Positions 28,643-38,427 of a DNA stretch of 64,000 bases are shown in pieces (positions within the stretch are counted from its first letter, which is position 1; every line of letters begins with the position of its first letter). The DNA lies in NCBI GenBank assembly GCA_965238045.1, contig CBDEGU010000010.1:496001-560000 (forward strand). Direction: 5' to 3'. Position numbers and translations under genes: made by a program. The notes under the pieces were generated by a model. The model made no database searches. It had not been told where the DNA came from and worked only from the letters and a program-made list of their open reading frames with translations. The stretch comes from CBDEGU01 sp965238045 (GTDB lineage Bacteria; Acidobacteriota; Terriglobia; Bryobacterales; UBA6623).

Positions 28643-29713
28643 ATGCCGAAAAAACGTATTGCCGTACTGTTTGGCGGCCGCTCCGGCGAGCACGAGGTCT
28701 CGATCCGCTCGGCGGCATCGGTCATCCAGGCGCTAGACAAGCAGAAATACGATGTCATTCCGATAGCGATCACCCGGCAAGGCCGCTGGCTCTCTCCAGC
28801 CGAGTCGCTTTCCCTGCTGCCTGCGGACTGCTGGAGTCATCTCTCCACCGGCAGCGCGGTTACGCTGTCGCGAGAGCCGGGCCGCACCTCCGGCGCCGAC
28901 ATTATTTTCCCGGTTCTGCACGGCACCTTTGGCGAGGACGGCACGGTGCAGGGACTGCTTGAATTGGCCGATGTTGCCTATGTCGGCGCCGGAGTTCTGG
29001 CGTCCGCCGCTGGAATGGACAAAGATGTCATGAAGCGGCTGTTTCGCGAGCGAGGTCTGCCTTGCGTGGACCACGCCGCCCTGTCGCGAGCCACACGGCA
29101 CGAGGGCATCGCGGATCTGGAAGCGCGATTCGGGTACCCGATGTTCGTGAAACCGGCCAACCTCGGTTCTTCTGTCGGCATCACGAAAGCTTCGAACCGG
29201 GAGGAACTGCGGCGCGGTCTCGATCTTGCGGCGGAACTTGACCGCAAGATCGTCGTCGAACCGGCGATCACCGGCCGCGAAATCGAATGCTCGGTGCTGG
29301 GCAACGACGATCCCATTGCCTCGCTGCCGGGCGAGATCAAGCCCAACGCCGATTTCTACAACTACGAAGCAAAATATCTCGACGGCCTCTCCGAGCTGAT
29401 GATCCCGGCTAAGTTGAGCAAGGATCAAATCCTCGAAGTGCAGCGCTTGTCGGTGGCGGCTTTCCAGGCGATCGAATGTTCGGGTCTGGCGCGCGTGGAC
29501 TTCTTCCTCGAAGAGGGCAGCGAGCGCATCTTGCTGAACGAAATCAACACCATGCCCGGCTTTACGTCCATTAGTATGTATCCCAAGCTCTGGGAAGCTA
29601 GCGGCGTCAGCTATGCGGACCTGATCGATCGCCTGCTCATACTGGCCCAGGAACGCTCCTCGGAAAAGCGGTTCACCAAGTTCAGCCGAGTTCCGAACAA
29701 CACGAGCGCGTAA
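28643..29713 (+). CDS. ddl: D-alanine--D-alanine ligase
   Basis: 356 residues. VLFGGRSGEHEVSIRSA at the N-terminus, HGTFGEDGTVQG near 95, the ATP-grasp core FVKPANLGSSVGI, and NEINTMPGFTSISMYPKLW near the C-terminus are all standard for Ddl. It makes the D-Ala-D-Ala dipeptide for peptidoglycan in the cytosol. The gene follows asnS by 40 bp. No murein cluster is adjacent. Confidence 0.95.
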   Translation: MPKKRIAVLFGGRSGEHEVSIRSAASVIQALDKQKYDVIPIAITRQGRWLSPAESLSLLPADCWSHLSTGSAVTLSREPGRTSGADIIFPVLHGTFGEDGTVQGLLELADVAYVGAGVLASAAGMDKDVMKRLFRERGLPCVDHAALSRATRHEGIADLEARFGYPMFVKPANLGSSVGITKASNREELRRGLDLAAELDRKIVVEPAITGREIECSVLGNDDPIASLPGEIKPNADFYNYEAKYLDGLSELMIPAKLSKDQILEVQRLSVAAFQAIECSGLARVDFFLEEGSERILLNEINTMPGFTSISMYPKLWEASGVSYADLIDRLLILAQERSSEKRFTKFSRVPNNTSA

Positions 29714-29800
29714 CAGCCCGCGGCGGGAGTCGGGCCGGGCGCGTCGCGAGCGCCGCTGGGCCGAAAGCGAGACGCGACCGAAGGACCGAGAGCCCGCGGA
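29714..29800 (+). repeat. Degenerate left-end fragment of the 275-bp MITE-like family
   Basis: Just after the ddl stop codon, CAGCCCGCGGCGGGAGTCGG and the following GGCCGAAAGCGAGACGCGACC resemble the left third of the elements at 55340-55614 and 56961-57234. No right end was found. Called from similarity by eye. Confidence 0.5.
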
Positions 29801-29903
29801 AGCATGTGATGGACCCCTCGAGCTAATCTCTGGTCGTTCACGGATTCAGTCTAGCTGGACAAACCCCTCCGCTCCGCCTAGTATGGTCTGATTGACCCAT
29901 CCC

Positions 29904-31247
29904 ATGCGACGCTCAATTTTCGTTCTCGCGCTTCTCTGCCTTCTCGGCATACCGCTGCTTCGGCCCGCGGAGTTCACCACCAAGGCCCGCCCGCCGAACG
30001 TGATCTTGATGTTCTCCGACGACCAGGGAACTCTCGATCTGAACATTCTCGGCGCGCGGGATCTCTACACGCGCAACCTCGACCGGCTGGCGCGAAGCGG
30101 CGTTCTGTTCACGCAGTTCTACGCCGCCGCCCCGGTCTGTTCGCCGTCGCGAGCGGCTCTGCTTACCGGCAGGTACCCCCAACGAGCCGGTGTTCCGGGC
30201 AATGTTCCGGTCGGCGGGACGGGCATGCCTGCCCGTCAAGTGACGATCGCCGAGATGCTCAAAGACGCCGGGTATCGCACCGGGCTGATCGGCAAATGGC
30301 ATCTGGGCAAGGTAAGCGGGCGGGGACCTCTCGATCAGGGATTTGACACGTTCTTTGGACACAAACGGGGCTGCATCGACAACTACTCACACTTTTTCTA
30401 TTGGAGCGGGCCGAACAATCACGACCTCTGGCGTCAAGACCAGGAGCATTGGGAGGACGGCCAGTATTTTCCCGGCCTGATGATCCGCGAAGCCAGCCGC
30501 TTCCTGGAAGAAAATAAAGACGAGCCATTCTTCCTCTACTTGCCCTTCAACATCCCCCACTACCCGCTGCAGGCCACCGAGAAGTGGCGCAAGATTTACG
30601 CCGGCTATCCCTCGCCCCGGCGACAATATGCCGCGCTCGTTTCGACTCTCGATGAGAAGGTCGGCCAGATTCTCGCGAAAGTTGACGAGCTGGATCTTCG
30701 CCGCAATACGCTAATCATTTTCATGTCCGACCACGGACACTCGACCGAGGAGCGCACCATGGTCGGGGGCGGATACGCCGGGCCCTATCGCGGGGCAAAG
30801 TTCAGCCTGTTCGAAGGGGGCATCCGGGTTCCCGCCATCGTCAGCCTGCCCGGCGTCGTTCCCGCGGGCCAGGTGCGTGACCAACTCGCGACTGCGGTGG
30901 ACTGGCTGCCCACCATTGCGGAGGTGACCGGGGCCAGGCTGCCCGGCGCCAAGATCGACGGCAAGAGCCTCCTGACGCTTATTCAATCCGGGGACGCACC
31001 CCCTTCCCACAAGGTTTTTCACTGGCAACTCGGCAAGCAGTGGGCCGTGCGGGAAGGCTCCTGGAAGCTGATTGGCAACCCTCGCGACACCGACAGAGAG
31101 TTCCTCGAAGGTGAAGACGCGGTCTTTCTGAGCGAGCTTGGGGAAGAGATCTCCGAGCGCAAGAACTTGCGCCGAGAACACCCCGAAACCGTGGAAAGGC
31201 TCACCCGTCTGCACGATGAGTGGGTGAAAGAGGTGGAAAGCCAGTAA
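29904..31247 (+). CDS. Secreted sulfatase, formylglycine type
   Basis: 447 residues from ATG 29904; a TTG four codons upstream is possible but less likely. A signal peptide (about 1-25) precedes PPNVILMFSDDQG with the Asp metal ligands. VCSPSRAALLTGR near residue 76 carries the Cys that becomes formylglycine; GKWHLGK and SDHGH complete the active site. It hydrolyses sulfate esters, probably polysaccharide, outside the cytoplasm. An anaerobic or FGE-type maturase is needed and is not in this window. The gene stands alone. Confidence 0.93.
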   Translation: MRRSIFVLALLCLLGIPLLRPAEFTTKARPPNVILMFSDDQGTLDLNILGARDLYTRNLDRLARSGVLFTQFYAAAPVCSPSRAALLTGRYPQRAGVPGNVPVGGTGMPARQVTIAEMLKDAGYRTGLIGKWHLGKVSGRGPLDQGFDTFFGHKRGCIDNYSHFFYWSGPNNHDLWRQDQEHWEDGQYFPGLMIREASRFLEENKDEPFFLYLPFNIPHYPLQATEKWRKIYAGYPSPRRQYAALVSTLDEKVGQILAKVDELDLRRNTLIIFMSDHGHSTEERTMVGGGYAGPYRGAKFSLFEGGIRVPAIVSLPGVVPAGQVRDQLATAVDWLPTIAEVTGARLPGAKIDGKSLLTLIQSGDAPPSHKVFHWQLGKQWAVREGSWKLIGNPRDTDREFLEGEDAVFLSELGEEISERKNLRREHPETVERLTRLHDEWVKEVESQ

Positions 31248-31370
31248 CCGGGCAACCGTGCTACATTGTCAGTTGATCTCTTTCCCGCCGCGGGCGTGTC
31301 CGGCTCCGGTCATGTTTTCTATAGTGATTTCAGCCGCTTCTTATTGCGTGCGGAAGCAGGTTGTCGTCCC

Positions 31371-32228
31371 GTGAACCAGCAGCCTCCCTCCAACACCGCT
31401 ACTGGTCCGCCGGGCGAGCCAGCCGGCGAGCCCGCCCAGGCCGAACAAGGCGCTTCCCCGCTGAACGTGCATCTGGAGACGTTCGACGGCCCTCTCGATC
31501 TGCTGCTCAACCTGATCCGGAGCCAGAAGGTCGACATCCGCGACGTACCGATTGCCAAGATCACCAAACAGTATCTCGACTACCTGCGGCGCGCCAAAGA
31601 GTTGAATATTGACCTGGGCGGCGAATTCGTCTTCATGGCCGCGACGCTGATTCACATTAAGTCCAAGATGCTGCTGCCAGCCGACCCGCTGGTTCCCGAG
31701 GACGAACAAGAGGACCCCAGGGAGGAGCTGATCCAGCAGTTGCTCGAGCACGAAAAATTCATCCAGGCCGCCCATCTGCTGCGTGAAAAGCGGCTGGTTG
31801 AGGAAAACGTCTGGACCAGACCGCCGCTCGAGTCCTTCCTCGGAGACGAAGACGAACCCGGGCTGGCGGTCGATATCCTTGACCTCGTCAAGACTTTCGA
31901 ACAGGTGCTGGAGAGGGCTAAGAACCGGCCGGTCTATGAAGTGCAAGGCGAGGACGTATCGGTCGCCAGCCGCATTCAGTACCTCAAGAACCTCCTGCTC
32001 TTGGAAGATGGCGACGTAGTGTTGCGAGAGGTTTTCGAACGTCAGCCAAGCCGCCGGGCGCTACTGGCGACGTTTTTGGCGGTGCTCGAGCTGGTAAGAA
32101 TGAGAGCAGTCATCCTGCGGCAGAAGCAGGTGTTTGGCGAAGTGCTCATCCGCAAACACAAGATGTTTGACACAGTATTTAGCGACGAAGAGAGCTTCTA
32201 CGCCGTCAGCCAGGAGTACGACGAGTGA
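31371..32228 (+). CDS. scpA: Segregation and condensation protein A
   Basis: About 285 residues from GTG 31371 (VNQQPPSNTATG); TTG starts further upstream (to 31266) are possible, so the N-terminus is uncertain. The ScpA core is clear: LETFDGPLDLLLNLIRSQKVDI, ITKQYLDYL, EFVFMAATLIHIKSKMLLP, and the C-terminal winged helix ending in FLAVLELVRMRAVILRQ. It is the kleisin that bridges SMC heads in chromosome condensation. It overlaps scpB by 4 bp, the usual coupling. Confidence 0.92.
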   Translation: MNQQPPSNTATGPPGEPAGEPAQAEQGASPLNVHLETFDGPLDLLLNLIRSQKVDIRDVPIAKITKQYLDYLRRAKELNIDLGGEFVFMAATLIHIKSKMLLPADPLVPEDEQEDPREELIQQLLEHEKFIQAAHLLREKRLVEENVWTRPPLESFLGDEDEPGLAVDILDLVKTFEQVLERAKNRPVYEVQGEDVSVASRIQYLKNLLLLEDGDVVLREVFERQPSRRALLATFLAVLELVRMRAVILRQKQVFGEVLIRKHKMFDTVFSDEESFYAVSQEYDE

Positions 32229-33046
32229 GCGAGCAACAGATTCTGCCCGCGGTCATGCCGGACGCCGAACAGCGCCGGGCGCTGCTCGAGGCGATCATCT
32301 TCGCTTCGGAAGAGCCGCTTTCGGCCGCTCAGATCGCCGAAGGGCTGCATGTACCCGTTGAGCAGGTCGAAGCCGATCTCGCGGCGCTCGTGGAAGAGTG
32401 CGCCCAGCCGGGCCGCGGCATTGAAGTTCGTGTGGTGGCCCAAGGCTACCGTGTTTCGACCAAGCCGGAATATCACGAAGACGTCAGGACCTTCGTCAAG
32501 ACCCTGCGCCCGAAGTTGAAGCTGTCTCTGCCGGCGCTCGAGACCTTAGCGGTCATCGCCTACCGCCAGCCGGTGACCATACCCGAGGTGCAGGCGGTAC
32601 GCGGCGTCAGCGCCGCCGGCGTCATCCACACTCTGCTGCACCGCAAACTGATTGCACCCGCTGGCCGCAAGAAAGTCATCGGGCGGCCCATGCAGTACAA
32701 GACAACGAAGGAATTTCTCGTGCACTTCGGGCTGAACGATCTCAGCGAGCTGCCCACGCTGAAAGAACTCGAAGAGCTGGCTCGCAGCGCTCTGGGAGAA
32801 GATCTCGTAACCGCCGGTGAGACCGAGGCGCCGGACGGGCCTCGCCATGAGACGCCCGAGCCCGATGATTCCCCCGAGCCCGAAGCCCCCCCCGAGCCAA
32901 CCGAGTCCGTGGAGGTGGCCGACTCCCCCGAGCCTGACGCCCCGCCCGAGCCTGACACCCCGCCCGAGCCAGCCGCGGAAGGCGAATCCGCGAAAGGGCC
33001 CGAAGCGCCCAGCGAACCCGCCAAGACCGGCGAACCCGCGTCGTAA
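32225..33046 (+). CDS. scpB: Segregation and condensation protein B
   Basis: 273 residues; GTG start overlaps the scpA stop. Two winged-helix domains are visible: LEAIIFASEEPLSAAQIAEGL at the start, and LETLAVIAYRQPVTIPEVQAVRGV near residue 105. GRPMQYKTTKEFLVHFGL is the family signature. It works with ScpA and SMC. The last 75 residues are a low-complexity Pro/Glu/Ala tail (PEPDAPPEPDTPPEPA and similar), longer than usual and probably disordered. Confidence 0.93.
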   Translation: MSEQQILPAVMPDAEQRRALLEAIIFASEEPLSAAQIAEGLHVPVEQVEADLAALVEECAQPGRGIEVRVVAQGYRVSTKPEYHEDVRTFVKTLRPKLKLSLPALETLAVIAYRQPVTIPEVQAVRGVSAAGVIHTLLHRKLIAPAGRKKVIGRPMQYKTTKEFLVHFGLNDLSELPTLKELEELARSALGEDLVTAGETEAPDGPRHETPEPDDSPEPEAPPEPTESVEVADSPEPDAPPEPDTPPEPAAEGESAKGPEAPSEPAKTGEPAS

Positions 33047-33165
33047 TGGCGGGCTGGTCTCTTCATGCGCGGCGAATGCGGTAGCGGCGGGCATGTCCGC
33101 CGCGTTCTTTGCTCTCAAGGGCTGAGCGGCCAACTTCAGCGGCCCTATGCTATATTCCGGTAGGA

Positions 33166-34290
33166 ATGGGCGCTGTGTTAGAGCCCGGCGGCGGACCTAT
33201 TTTGGAATCTCTTGAAGGCCCCGAGGCCCTGGTGAACAGCGACCAGAGTTGGTGTCTCGACTTCTGGTATCCCGCCCTGCGCTCGGGCCAGGTCCCCAAC
33301 GGGAAGCTCAAGTCCGTCATGCTGCTGGGAGTCCCCCTGGCGATCGGACGTGACAGCCGGGGGAAAGCATTCGCCCTGCGAGATAGTTGCCCGCATCGCG
33401 GCATGCCCTTGACCGCCGGACGTCTTGTGGACGATCTGGTCGAGTGCTCCTACCATGGCTGGAAGTTCGACGGCCACACCGGAAGCTGCCGCGAGATTCC
33501 CTCGCTTACTTCGGGGCAGGACCTTCAAACAGGAAAAATCCGGGCCAAGAACTTCCCCTGCGAGGATCGCGATGGCTACGTCTGGGTCTACATGTCGCAT
33601 CCGGGCTCGAAGGCGCCCGCTCTCCAAGTTCCCCGGCTGCCGGTCTTCAGTTCCCGCTATCGCTCCACACATCTTGACGCGCACCTGCCGTGTAGTATCG
33701 ACCACGGCATTATCGGGCTGATGGACCCGGCCCACGGCCCCTTCGTGCATCAGGCCTGGTGGTGGCGAGGACCTCGCAGCATCCACGAAAAGGAAAAGGT
33801 CTTCGAGCCGATTCCGAACGGCTTTCGCATGCGCGCGCACGCGCCGTCCGCCAACAGCGCTCCGTACAAACTGCTCCGGCTCTACGGGCATCCGGTAACG
33901 ACGAAGATTGAATTCGAGCTGCCCAATCTGCGCCGCGAGGAGATCCGCTGCGGTCCCTACTGGTTTTCGAGCCAAACGACGGTGACGCCGGAGACAGCCC
34001 AGCGATGCCGTATCGACTTTGTCGCGGCCTGGAACCTGTTTCGATGGGCGCCGTTTGTGACGACGATCTTCCGCGGGTTCGGCAAGATGTTCATCGCCCA
34101 AGATCAGCGGGCGATGGAGAAGCAGGCCGAAGGACTGAAGTACCATCCATCCCTCATGCTCATCGACGACGCGGACCGTCCCGCGAAGTGGTACTTTCAA
34201 TTAAAGAAGTCCTATATCGAGTCGAAGAGCAACGGGACACCGATGCAACATCCGATCGAAGGTCCAACCACGCTTCGCTGGCGCAGCTAA
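33166..34290 (+). CDS. Rieske 2Fe-2S ring-hydroxylating oxygenase, alpha-subunit type
   Basis: 374 residues from ATG 33166 (an upstream GTG at 33109 is possible). The Rieske ligands are C75, H77 in SCPHRG and C94, H97 in CSYHGW. The catalytic part shows DHGIIGLMDPAHGPFVH, spaced like the His/His/Asp iron site. Such enzymes add oxygen to aromatic or steroid-like rings using a reductase that is not encoded nearby. The substrate is unknown. It sits between scpB and rluB on the same strand. Confidence 0.87.
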   Translation: MGAVLEPGGGPILESLEGPEALVNSDQSWCLDFWYPALRSGQVPNGKLKSVMLLGVPLAIGRDSRGKAFALRDSCPHRGMPLTAGRLVDDLVECSYHGWKFDGHTGSCREIPSLTSGQDLQTGKIRAKNFPCEDRDGYVWVYMSHPGSKAPALQVPRLPVFSSRYRSTHLDAHLPCSIDHGIIGLMDPAHGPFVHQAWWWRGPRSIHEKEKVFEPIPNGFRMRAHAPSANSAPYKLLRLYGHPVTTKIEFELPNLRREEIRCGPYWFSSQTTVTPETAQRCRIDFVAAWNLFRWAPFVTTIFRGFGKMFIAQDQRAMEKQAEGLKYHPSLMLIDDADRPAKWYFQLKKSYIESKSNGTPMQHPIEGPTTLRWRS

Positions 34291-34312
34291 ACCGGCCTTC
34301 GCTCACCCGCGT

Positions 34313-35152
34313 ATGCAAGTACGTCTGCAAAAAATCATTGCTGGCACAGGTATCGCTTCCAGGCGCAAGGCCGAAGAGCTCATCACACAGGGACGCGTCC
34401 ACGTCAACGGCGAGGTGGTGACACAGCTTGGCGCGAAGGCCGATCCCGAGTCGGATTCCATCAAAGTCAGCGGGAGGAGGATCACGATCGACAAGGGGCC
34501 GCGCCTCTACGTGATGCTGAACAAACCGCGCGCCTGCATCAGCACGACGAGCGATCCGGAAGGCCGGCGCACGGTCATGGACTTGCTCGGGCCTTATCGC
34601 TCGAAACTCTATCCGGTGGGCAGGCTCGACTATGCCAGCGAGGGCTTGCTGTTGTTCACCAATGACGGCGAGTTCGCGAACCATCTTCTTTCGTCCAAGA
34701 GCCACATTCCGAAAACCTACCTCGTCAAGATCAAGGGCAATCCGAGCAGAGAAGCTGTTCTCAAGTTACAGGGTGGCATCAAGCTCGACGGGAGAATGAC
34801 CGCGCCAGCTCGGGTGAGGCTCGCGAGGCAGGGCGCCAATCCCTGGTTCGAAGTCATCCTGACCGAGGGGCGCAATCAGCAGATCCGCCGCATGTTCCGG
34901 AACGCTGGCTTTCTGGTCGAAAAGATCAAGAGAGTACGAATTGGCTCATTGCGGCTGGGCCGGCTGCCAGCCGGGAAACACCGGCCCCTGACCGCCAAGG
35001 AGGTCCAACGTTTGCGGACACCGAGTCCGGTACGGCAGACGGCGAGGCCAGCACGGCGGACGGCAGAGCGTCCGGCGCAAAAGGCCGGGCCGGCCAAAAC
35101 AGGAAGGCGAAAGATCCAGACAGAGAAGCGAAAGACCTACAGACGCAAATGA
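34313..35152 (+). CDS. rluB: 23S rRNA pseudouridine synthase, RluB/RsuA type
   Basis: 279 residues. An N-terminal S4 domain (RLQKIIAGTGIASRRKAEELI) is followed by the RsuA-family catalytic motif GRLDYASEGLLLFTNDG with its Asp, and by GRNQQIRRMF. It isomerises a uridine in rRNA. The C-terminal 50 residues are a basic Arg/Lys/Ala tail. RluB and RsuA are hard to separate by eye; the basic tail favours RluB. Overlaps the next gene by 4 bp (ATGA). Confidence 0.9.
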   Translation: MQVRLQKIIAGTGIASRRKAEELITQGRVHVNGEVVTQLGAKADPESDSIKVSGRRITIDKGPRLYVMLNKPRACISTTSDPEGRRTVMDLLGPYRSKLYPVGRLDYASEGLLLFTNDGEFANHLLSSKSHIPKTYLVKIKGNPSREAVLKLQGGIKLDGRMTAPARVRLARQGANPWFEVILTEGRNQQIRRMFRNAGFLVEKIKRVRIGSLRLGRLPAGKHRPLTAKEVQRLRTPSPVRQTARPARRTAERPAQKAGPAKTGRRKIQTEKRKTYRRK

Positions 35153-35595
35153 TGGACGAAGCGAGTATCGCGGAGTTGTTTTCGTCGGCGAAGACGATTG
35201 CCGTCGTGGGTCAGTCGGACAAGCCCTGGCGGTCGAGTTTTGGCGTCAGTTCCTACATGCAAAAACAGGGCTATCGTATCATTCCCGTCAATCCGGAGAT
35301 TGCAGAGAGTTTGGGTGAGAAGGCGTACGCACGCCTGGAGGATGTCCCGGAGTCTATCGACATCGTTAACATTTTTCGGCGTTCCGAGTACGCCGCCGAA
35401 ATTGTCGAAACCGCGATCCGGGTTGGCGCCCGTTGCATCTGGATGCAGGAGGGTGTCAGAGCCCCCGCGGCCGCCGCCCTCGCCGAAGCGGCTGGCATCG
35501 GCGTCGTGGAGAACCGCTGCATCTTGAAGTACCATCGGCGGCTAACCCGCGGTTCCGATGGGGGTGAGGGCAAGAGTCCGCGTCATGTGGCATGA
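35149..35595 (+). CDS. CoA-binding domain protein (YccU type)
   Basis: 148 residues. IAVVGQSDKPWRSSFGVSSYM, IPVNP, DIVNIFRR and ARCIWMQEGV match the small stand-alone CoA-binding Rossmann proteins. The exact ligand and role are not established. Starts inside the rluB stop (ATGA), so it is translationally coupled; a second ATG at 35152 could be used instead. Confidence 0.88.
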   Translation: MMDEASIAELFSSAKTIAVVGQSDKPWRSSFGVSSYMQKQGYRIIPVNPEIAESLGEKAYARLEDVPESIDIVNIFRRSEYAAEIVETAIRVGARCIWMQEGVRAPAAAALAEAAGIGVVENRCILKYHRRLTRGSDGGEGKSPRHVA

Positions 35596-35741
35596 CACGG
35601 TGGCTGGAAATTTTCAGGCCACAAGCGAGGCGTGACCTCTCTCATGAGAGGATTTGGGCCGCCACACGGCGAAACCAAAATTGCCGCTAGCGAGGGGGCC
35701 ACGGCGTTTTCTTGCCCGCATCCTGTTTCTGGCGGAGGGTG

Positions 35742-36716
35742 CTAGCTGCCGCCGAGGATCTCGCCGTGCGGCTTGCCCTGGGTGATCTCCTCGTAGGCGT
35801 CGCGGACCTGTTTACCAAGGTTCGGCCCAACCCAGTTGGCGACCGCGTCGGACAACACAAGCGTGGTCGACACCGGTTCGCCGTCCCCTCCCATAGCGAC
35901 CAAGCTCTGCAACTCGCGGCCATCGCCGGCCGCCTTCTTGACGGCGGCATGCAATTCTTCCATGAAGCGTTTCTGGCCATCGAGAAGTTCCGCGCCTCCC
36001 GCGCCGCCGTGCCCAGGGAGCACAATTTTGGGGTTCAGCTTCTGAGCGCTGGCTACGACGTTGGGCCAGTTGGCGATATGGCCGTCGCCGGTGTAGTTGT
36101 AAGGACCGTTGGTGATCGCGTCGCCGGTGCAGAGAATTTTTTCCCGCGGCAGAAACACGAAACCGTCTCCGCGGGTGTGCGCCCACCCGAAGAAGTGGAA
36201 TTCGACACGCCGCGTTTCGTCTTCCAGCACGAACGGAGTTTCGGAAAACAGTTGTTTCGGAGGCTCCGGCGCGTCGAGGTTCAGATCGGCGATCCCCCGG
36301 CGCGTCTTGGCGGCTTCTTGCCAGCGTTGCGGCTCGTAGCGTTTCAGCTCTTCGGCCACGGCGGCGTAGGCAAGCGTCGTCGCGCCGTAGCGTGTCCAGA
36401 CCGGATTGCCATACGCATGATCGCCGTGATGATGCGTGTTGAACACATACTTCACCGGTTTCGAAGACAGCCGCTTGAGGTCGCCTAATAGGGCCTTCGC
36501 GCCGCTCGGAAAGTTCGCGTCCACCACGATCAGATAGTCCTTCATCTCGATCACGACGTTGTTACAATGCCCCTGATCGCGCTCGCCTTCGCGAAACCAA
36601 ACGCCATCGTCGATTTTCTTGACCGTTCCAGGCTGAGCATCGCCTTGTGCGACCCACAGAGACGCCGCCGCCATAACCAAGAAAACTCCAACGATTCCCA
36701 GACGCATTCTGGCCAT
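35742..36716 (-). CDS. Secreted MBL-fold metallo-hydrolase
   Basis: 324 residues. I chose the ATG at 36716 because AGGAGG lies four bases upstream; ATG 36707 and an extension to 36770 are alternatives. A signal peptide (about 1-27) ends near AQGDAQ. HHHGDH at 95-100, TRGDGFVF, CTGDAITNG and LPGHGG supply the zinc ligands of the metallo-beta-lactamase fold. It could be a subclass B3-like beta-lactamase, lactonase or other hydrolase; nothing here decides. The gene is convergent with the CoA-binding gene. Confidence 0.87.
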   Translation of the reverse strand: MARMRLGIVGVFLVMAAASLWVAQGDAQPGTVKKIDDGVWFREGERDQGHCNNVVIEMKDYLIVVDANFPSGAKALLGDLKRLSSKPVKYVFNTHHHGDHAYGNPVWTRYGATTLAYAAVAEELKRYEPQRWQEAAKTRRGIADLNLDAPEPPKQLFSETPFVLEDETRRVEFHFFGWAHTRGDGFVFLPREKILCTGDAITNGPYNYTGDGHIANWPNVVASAQKLNPKIVLPGHGGAGGAELLDGQKRFMEELHAAVKKAAGDGRELQSLVAMGGDGEPVSTTLVLSDAVANWVGPNLGKQVRDAYEEITQGKPHGEILGGS

Positions 36717-36797
36717 TCGGCCTCCTCGAAACTTCCCCAGTGTACCGCGGCCGCCAGCCGCCGCACTCAAACAAACAAGATTCGCGTTGAAGTTTCT

Positions 36798-37595
36798 CTA
36801 TTCTTGGTTGCGCTCCCAGATCATCCGCAACCCTTCGAGCGTCAGATGCTCGTCGATATGCTGAATGCGGCTGGACGCGCCACAAATCATCCCCGCTTGT
36901 CCTCCCGTCGCGACCACCTTCGTATCGGTTCCGAGCTCGGCGATCATGCGGTCCAGAATGGCCTCGACCATCCCCACTGTCCCGTAGTAGAGCCCCGACT
37001 GGAGACTCGCCACCGTATTGGCGCCGATCACGCGCTCGGGTTTGCGAAAGCCGGTCTGAGGCAAGCGGGCGGTTCGCCGAAACAAGGCCTCGGCCGAAAT
37101 GCCCACTCCGGCGCAGATCACACCGCCGAGATATTCGCCCGCCGGGGAAATCGCGTCGAACGTAATCGCCGTGCCGAAGTCAACCACGATACACGGTCCG
37201 CCGTAGCGATCCAGCGCCGCCACGCTGTTGACGATCCGGTCGGCGCCGACCTCGGACGGCTGATCGGTCTTGATCACGATGCCGGTGTCGGTCGCCGCCG
37301 ATACCGCTAAAGGCTCGCGCTTGAAATAGCGCAGAGCCATCTTCCGGAGAGAGGAATCCAACTGTGGCACCACCGACGAGATCACGATGCCGCCGACATC
37401 CGGCATCTGCAATCCAGCCAGCAGGAAGAGATTCCCAAACAGCACTCCCCAGCCGTCGACTGTCTGTGACGGGTCGGTTTTTAGCCGCCAACTCTCGGCG
37501 AGCTGGCCGTCGCGGAACACGCCGAGCGTCAGGTTCGTATTCCCAACATCAACGGCAAGCAACAGGTCGCGCTTATCACTCTCTAACTTCTTCAT
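36798..37595 (-). CDS. coaX: Type III pantothenate kinase
   Basis: 265 residues. LLLAVDVGNTNLTLGVF at the start, GADRIVNSVAALDRYGG with the catalytic Asp, and VDFGTAITFDAIS match CoaX. It phosphorylates pantothenate, the first step of CoA synthesis. The start overlaps the end of birA by 20 bp, so it is translated from the same message. This is a common pair. Confidence 0.94.
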   Translation of the reverse strand: MKKLESDKRDLLLAVDVGNTNLTLGVFRDGQLAESWRLKTDPSQTVDGWGVLFGNLFLLAGLQMPDVGGIVISSVVPQLDSSLRKMALRYFKREPLAVSAATDTGIVIKTDQPSEVGADRIVNSVAALDRYGGPCIVVDFGTAITFDAISPAGEYLGGVICAGVGISAEALFRRTARLPQTGFRKPERVIGANTVASLQSGLYYGTVGMVEAILDRMIAELGTDTKVVATGGQAGMICGASSRIQHIDEHLTLEGLRMIWERNQE

Positions 37596-38394
37596 CCGCT
37601 TCCCGATTCCATCTCCGGATTCCCCTTTCGGATTCCCCTTCCGGATGCCACAACCGAACGCTGCCGGCCAAGACCAACTCCTTCTCTCCAGACTCGGTCT
37701 CGATCATCAAGACGCCGCTCGGGTCCAGCCCAGCGGTCGTGCCCACGCGCCGCGGACCGGCGCCCTCGATAACCACGCGCTTGCCGCGGGCGTAACTCGA
37801 ACGCCTGGTGAACGCCTCAATGATCGGGGCCGACCCCCTGGCGGCGAACCTATCATAGTATCGCTCACAGCCAGCGAGAATCGTGCTCAATGCCTTGCCG
37901 GCATCGAACTCCTCGCCGGTTTCGATCCGCAGCGATGTCGCCGACCGGCGCAAGTCCCGCGGCAGGGATCGGTGGTTCAAATTGATGCCGATGCCGGCGA
38001 TCACGTAACACACCCGCTCGTCCGCCGATGTCATCTCCACTAAAATTCCGGCGCATTTCTTTTCGCCGATCATCACGTCGTTCGGCCAGCGAAGGTCGCA
38101 TGTCACCGGAGCTATTTTCTCGATGCCCTCGGCCACGCCGAGTCCCAGGGCGAGCGTGAGCGCCGGTGCTTGCTTGGCCGCGACCTCGGGACGAAGAATC
38201 ACGGACAGATAGAGTCCCGCGCCCGGTTCGGAGTGCCAGGAACGGCCCAGCCGCCCCCGGCCCGCGCTTTGCTCGCCGGCGACGATGACCGTACCTTCGG
38301 CGGCGCCGTCTTGGGCGCGCTCGGCCGCCTCGCGCATTGTGGAGTCAAGAGCCGCAAACCGGTGCATCGTGTGGCCAAATCGTGATCGGGGCAT
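37576..38394 (-). CDS. birA: Biotin--[acetyl-CoA-carboxylase] ligase
   Basis: 272 residues. GRGRLGRSWHSEPGAGLYLS near residue 45, LRWPNDVMIGEKKCAGILVE and IAGIGINLNH are the biotin-ligase motifs. There is no N-terminal helix-turn-helix, so it is a plain ligase and not a repressor. It biotinylates the carboxyl-carrier protein. Preceded by nadC on the same strand (33 bp), followed by coaX with overlap: a cofactor operon nadC-birA-coaX. Confidence 0.94.
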   Translation of the reverse strand: MPRSRFGHTMHRFAALDSTMREAAERAQDGAAEGTVIVAGEQSAGRGRLGRSWHSEPGAGLYLSVILRPEVAAKQAPALTLALGLGVAEGIEKIAPVTCDLRWPNDVMIGEKKCAGILVEMTSADERVCYVIAGIGINLNHRSLPRDLRRSATSLRIETGEEFDAGKALSTILAGCERYYDRFAARGSAPIIEAFTRRSSYARGKRVVIEGAGPRRVGTTAGLDPSGVLMIETESGEKELVLAGSVRLWHPEGESERGIRRWNREADEEVRE

Positions 38395-38427
38395 GATTCT
38401 GGAACAGCGCGGACGGGTTACCCGGCG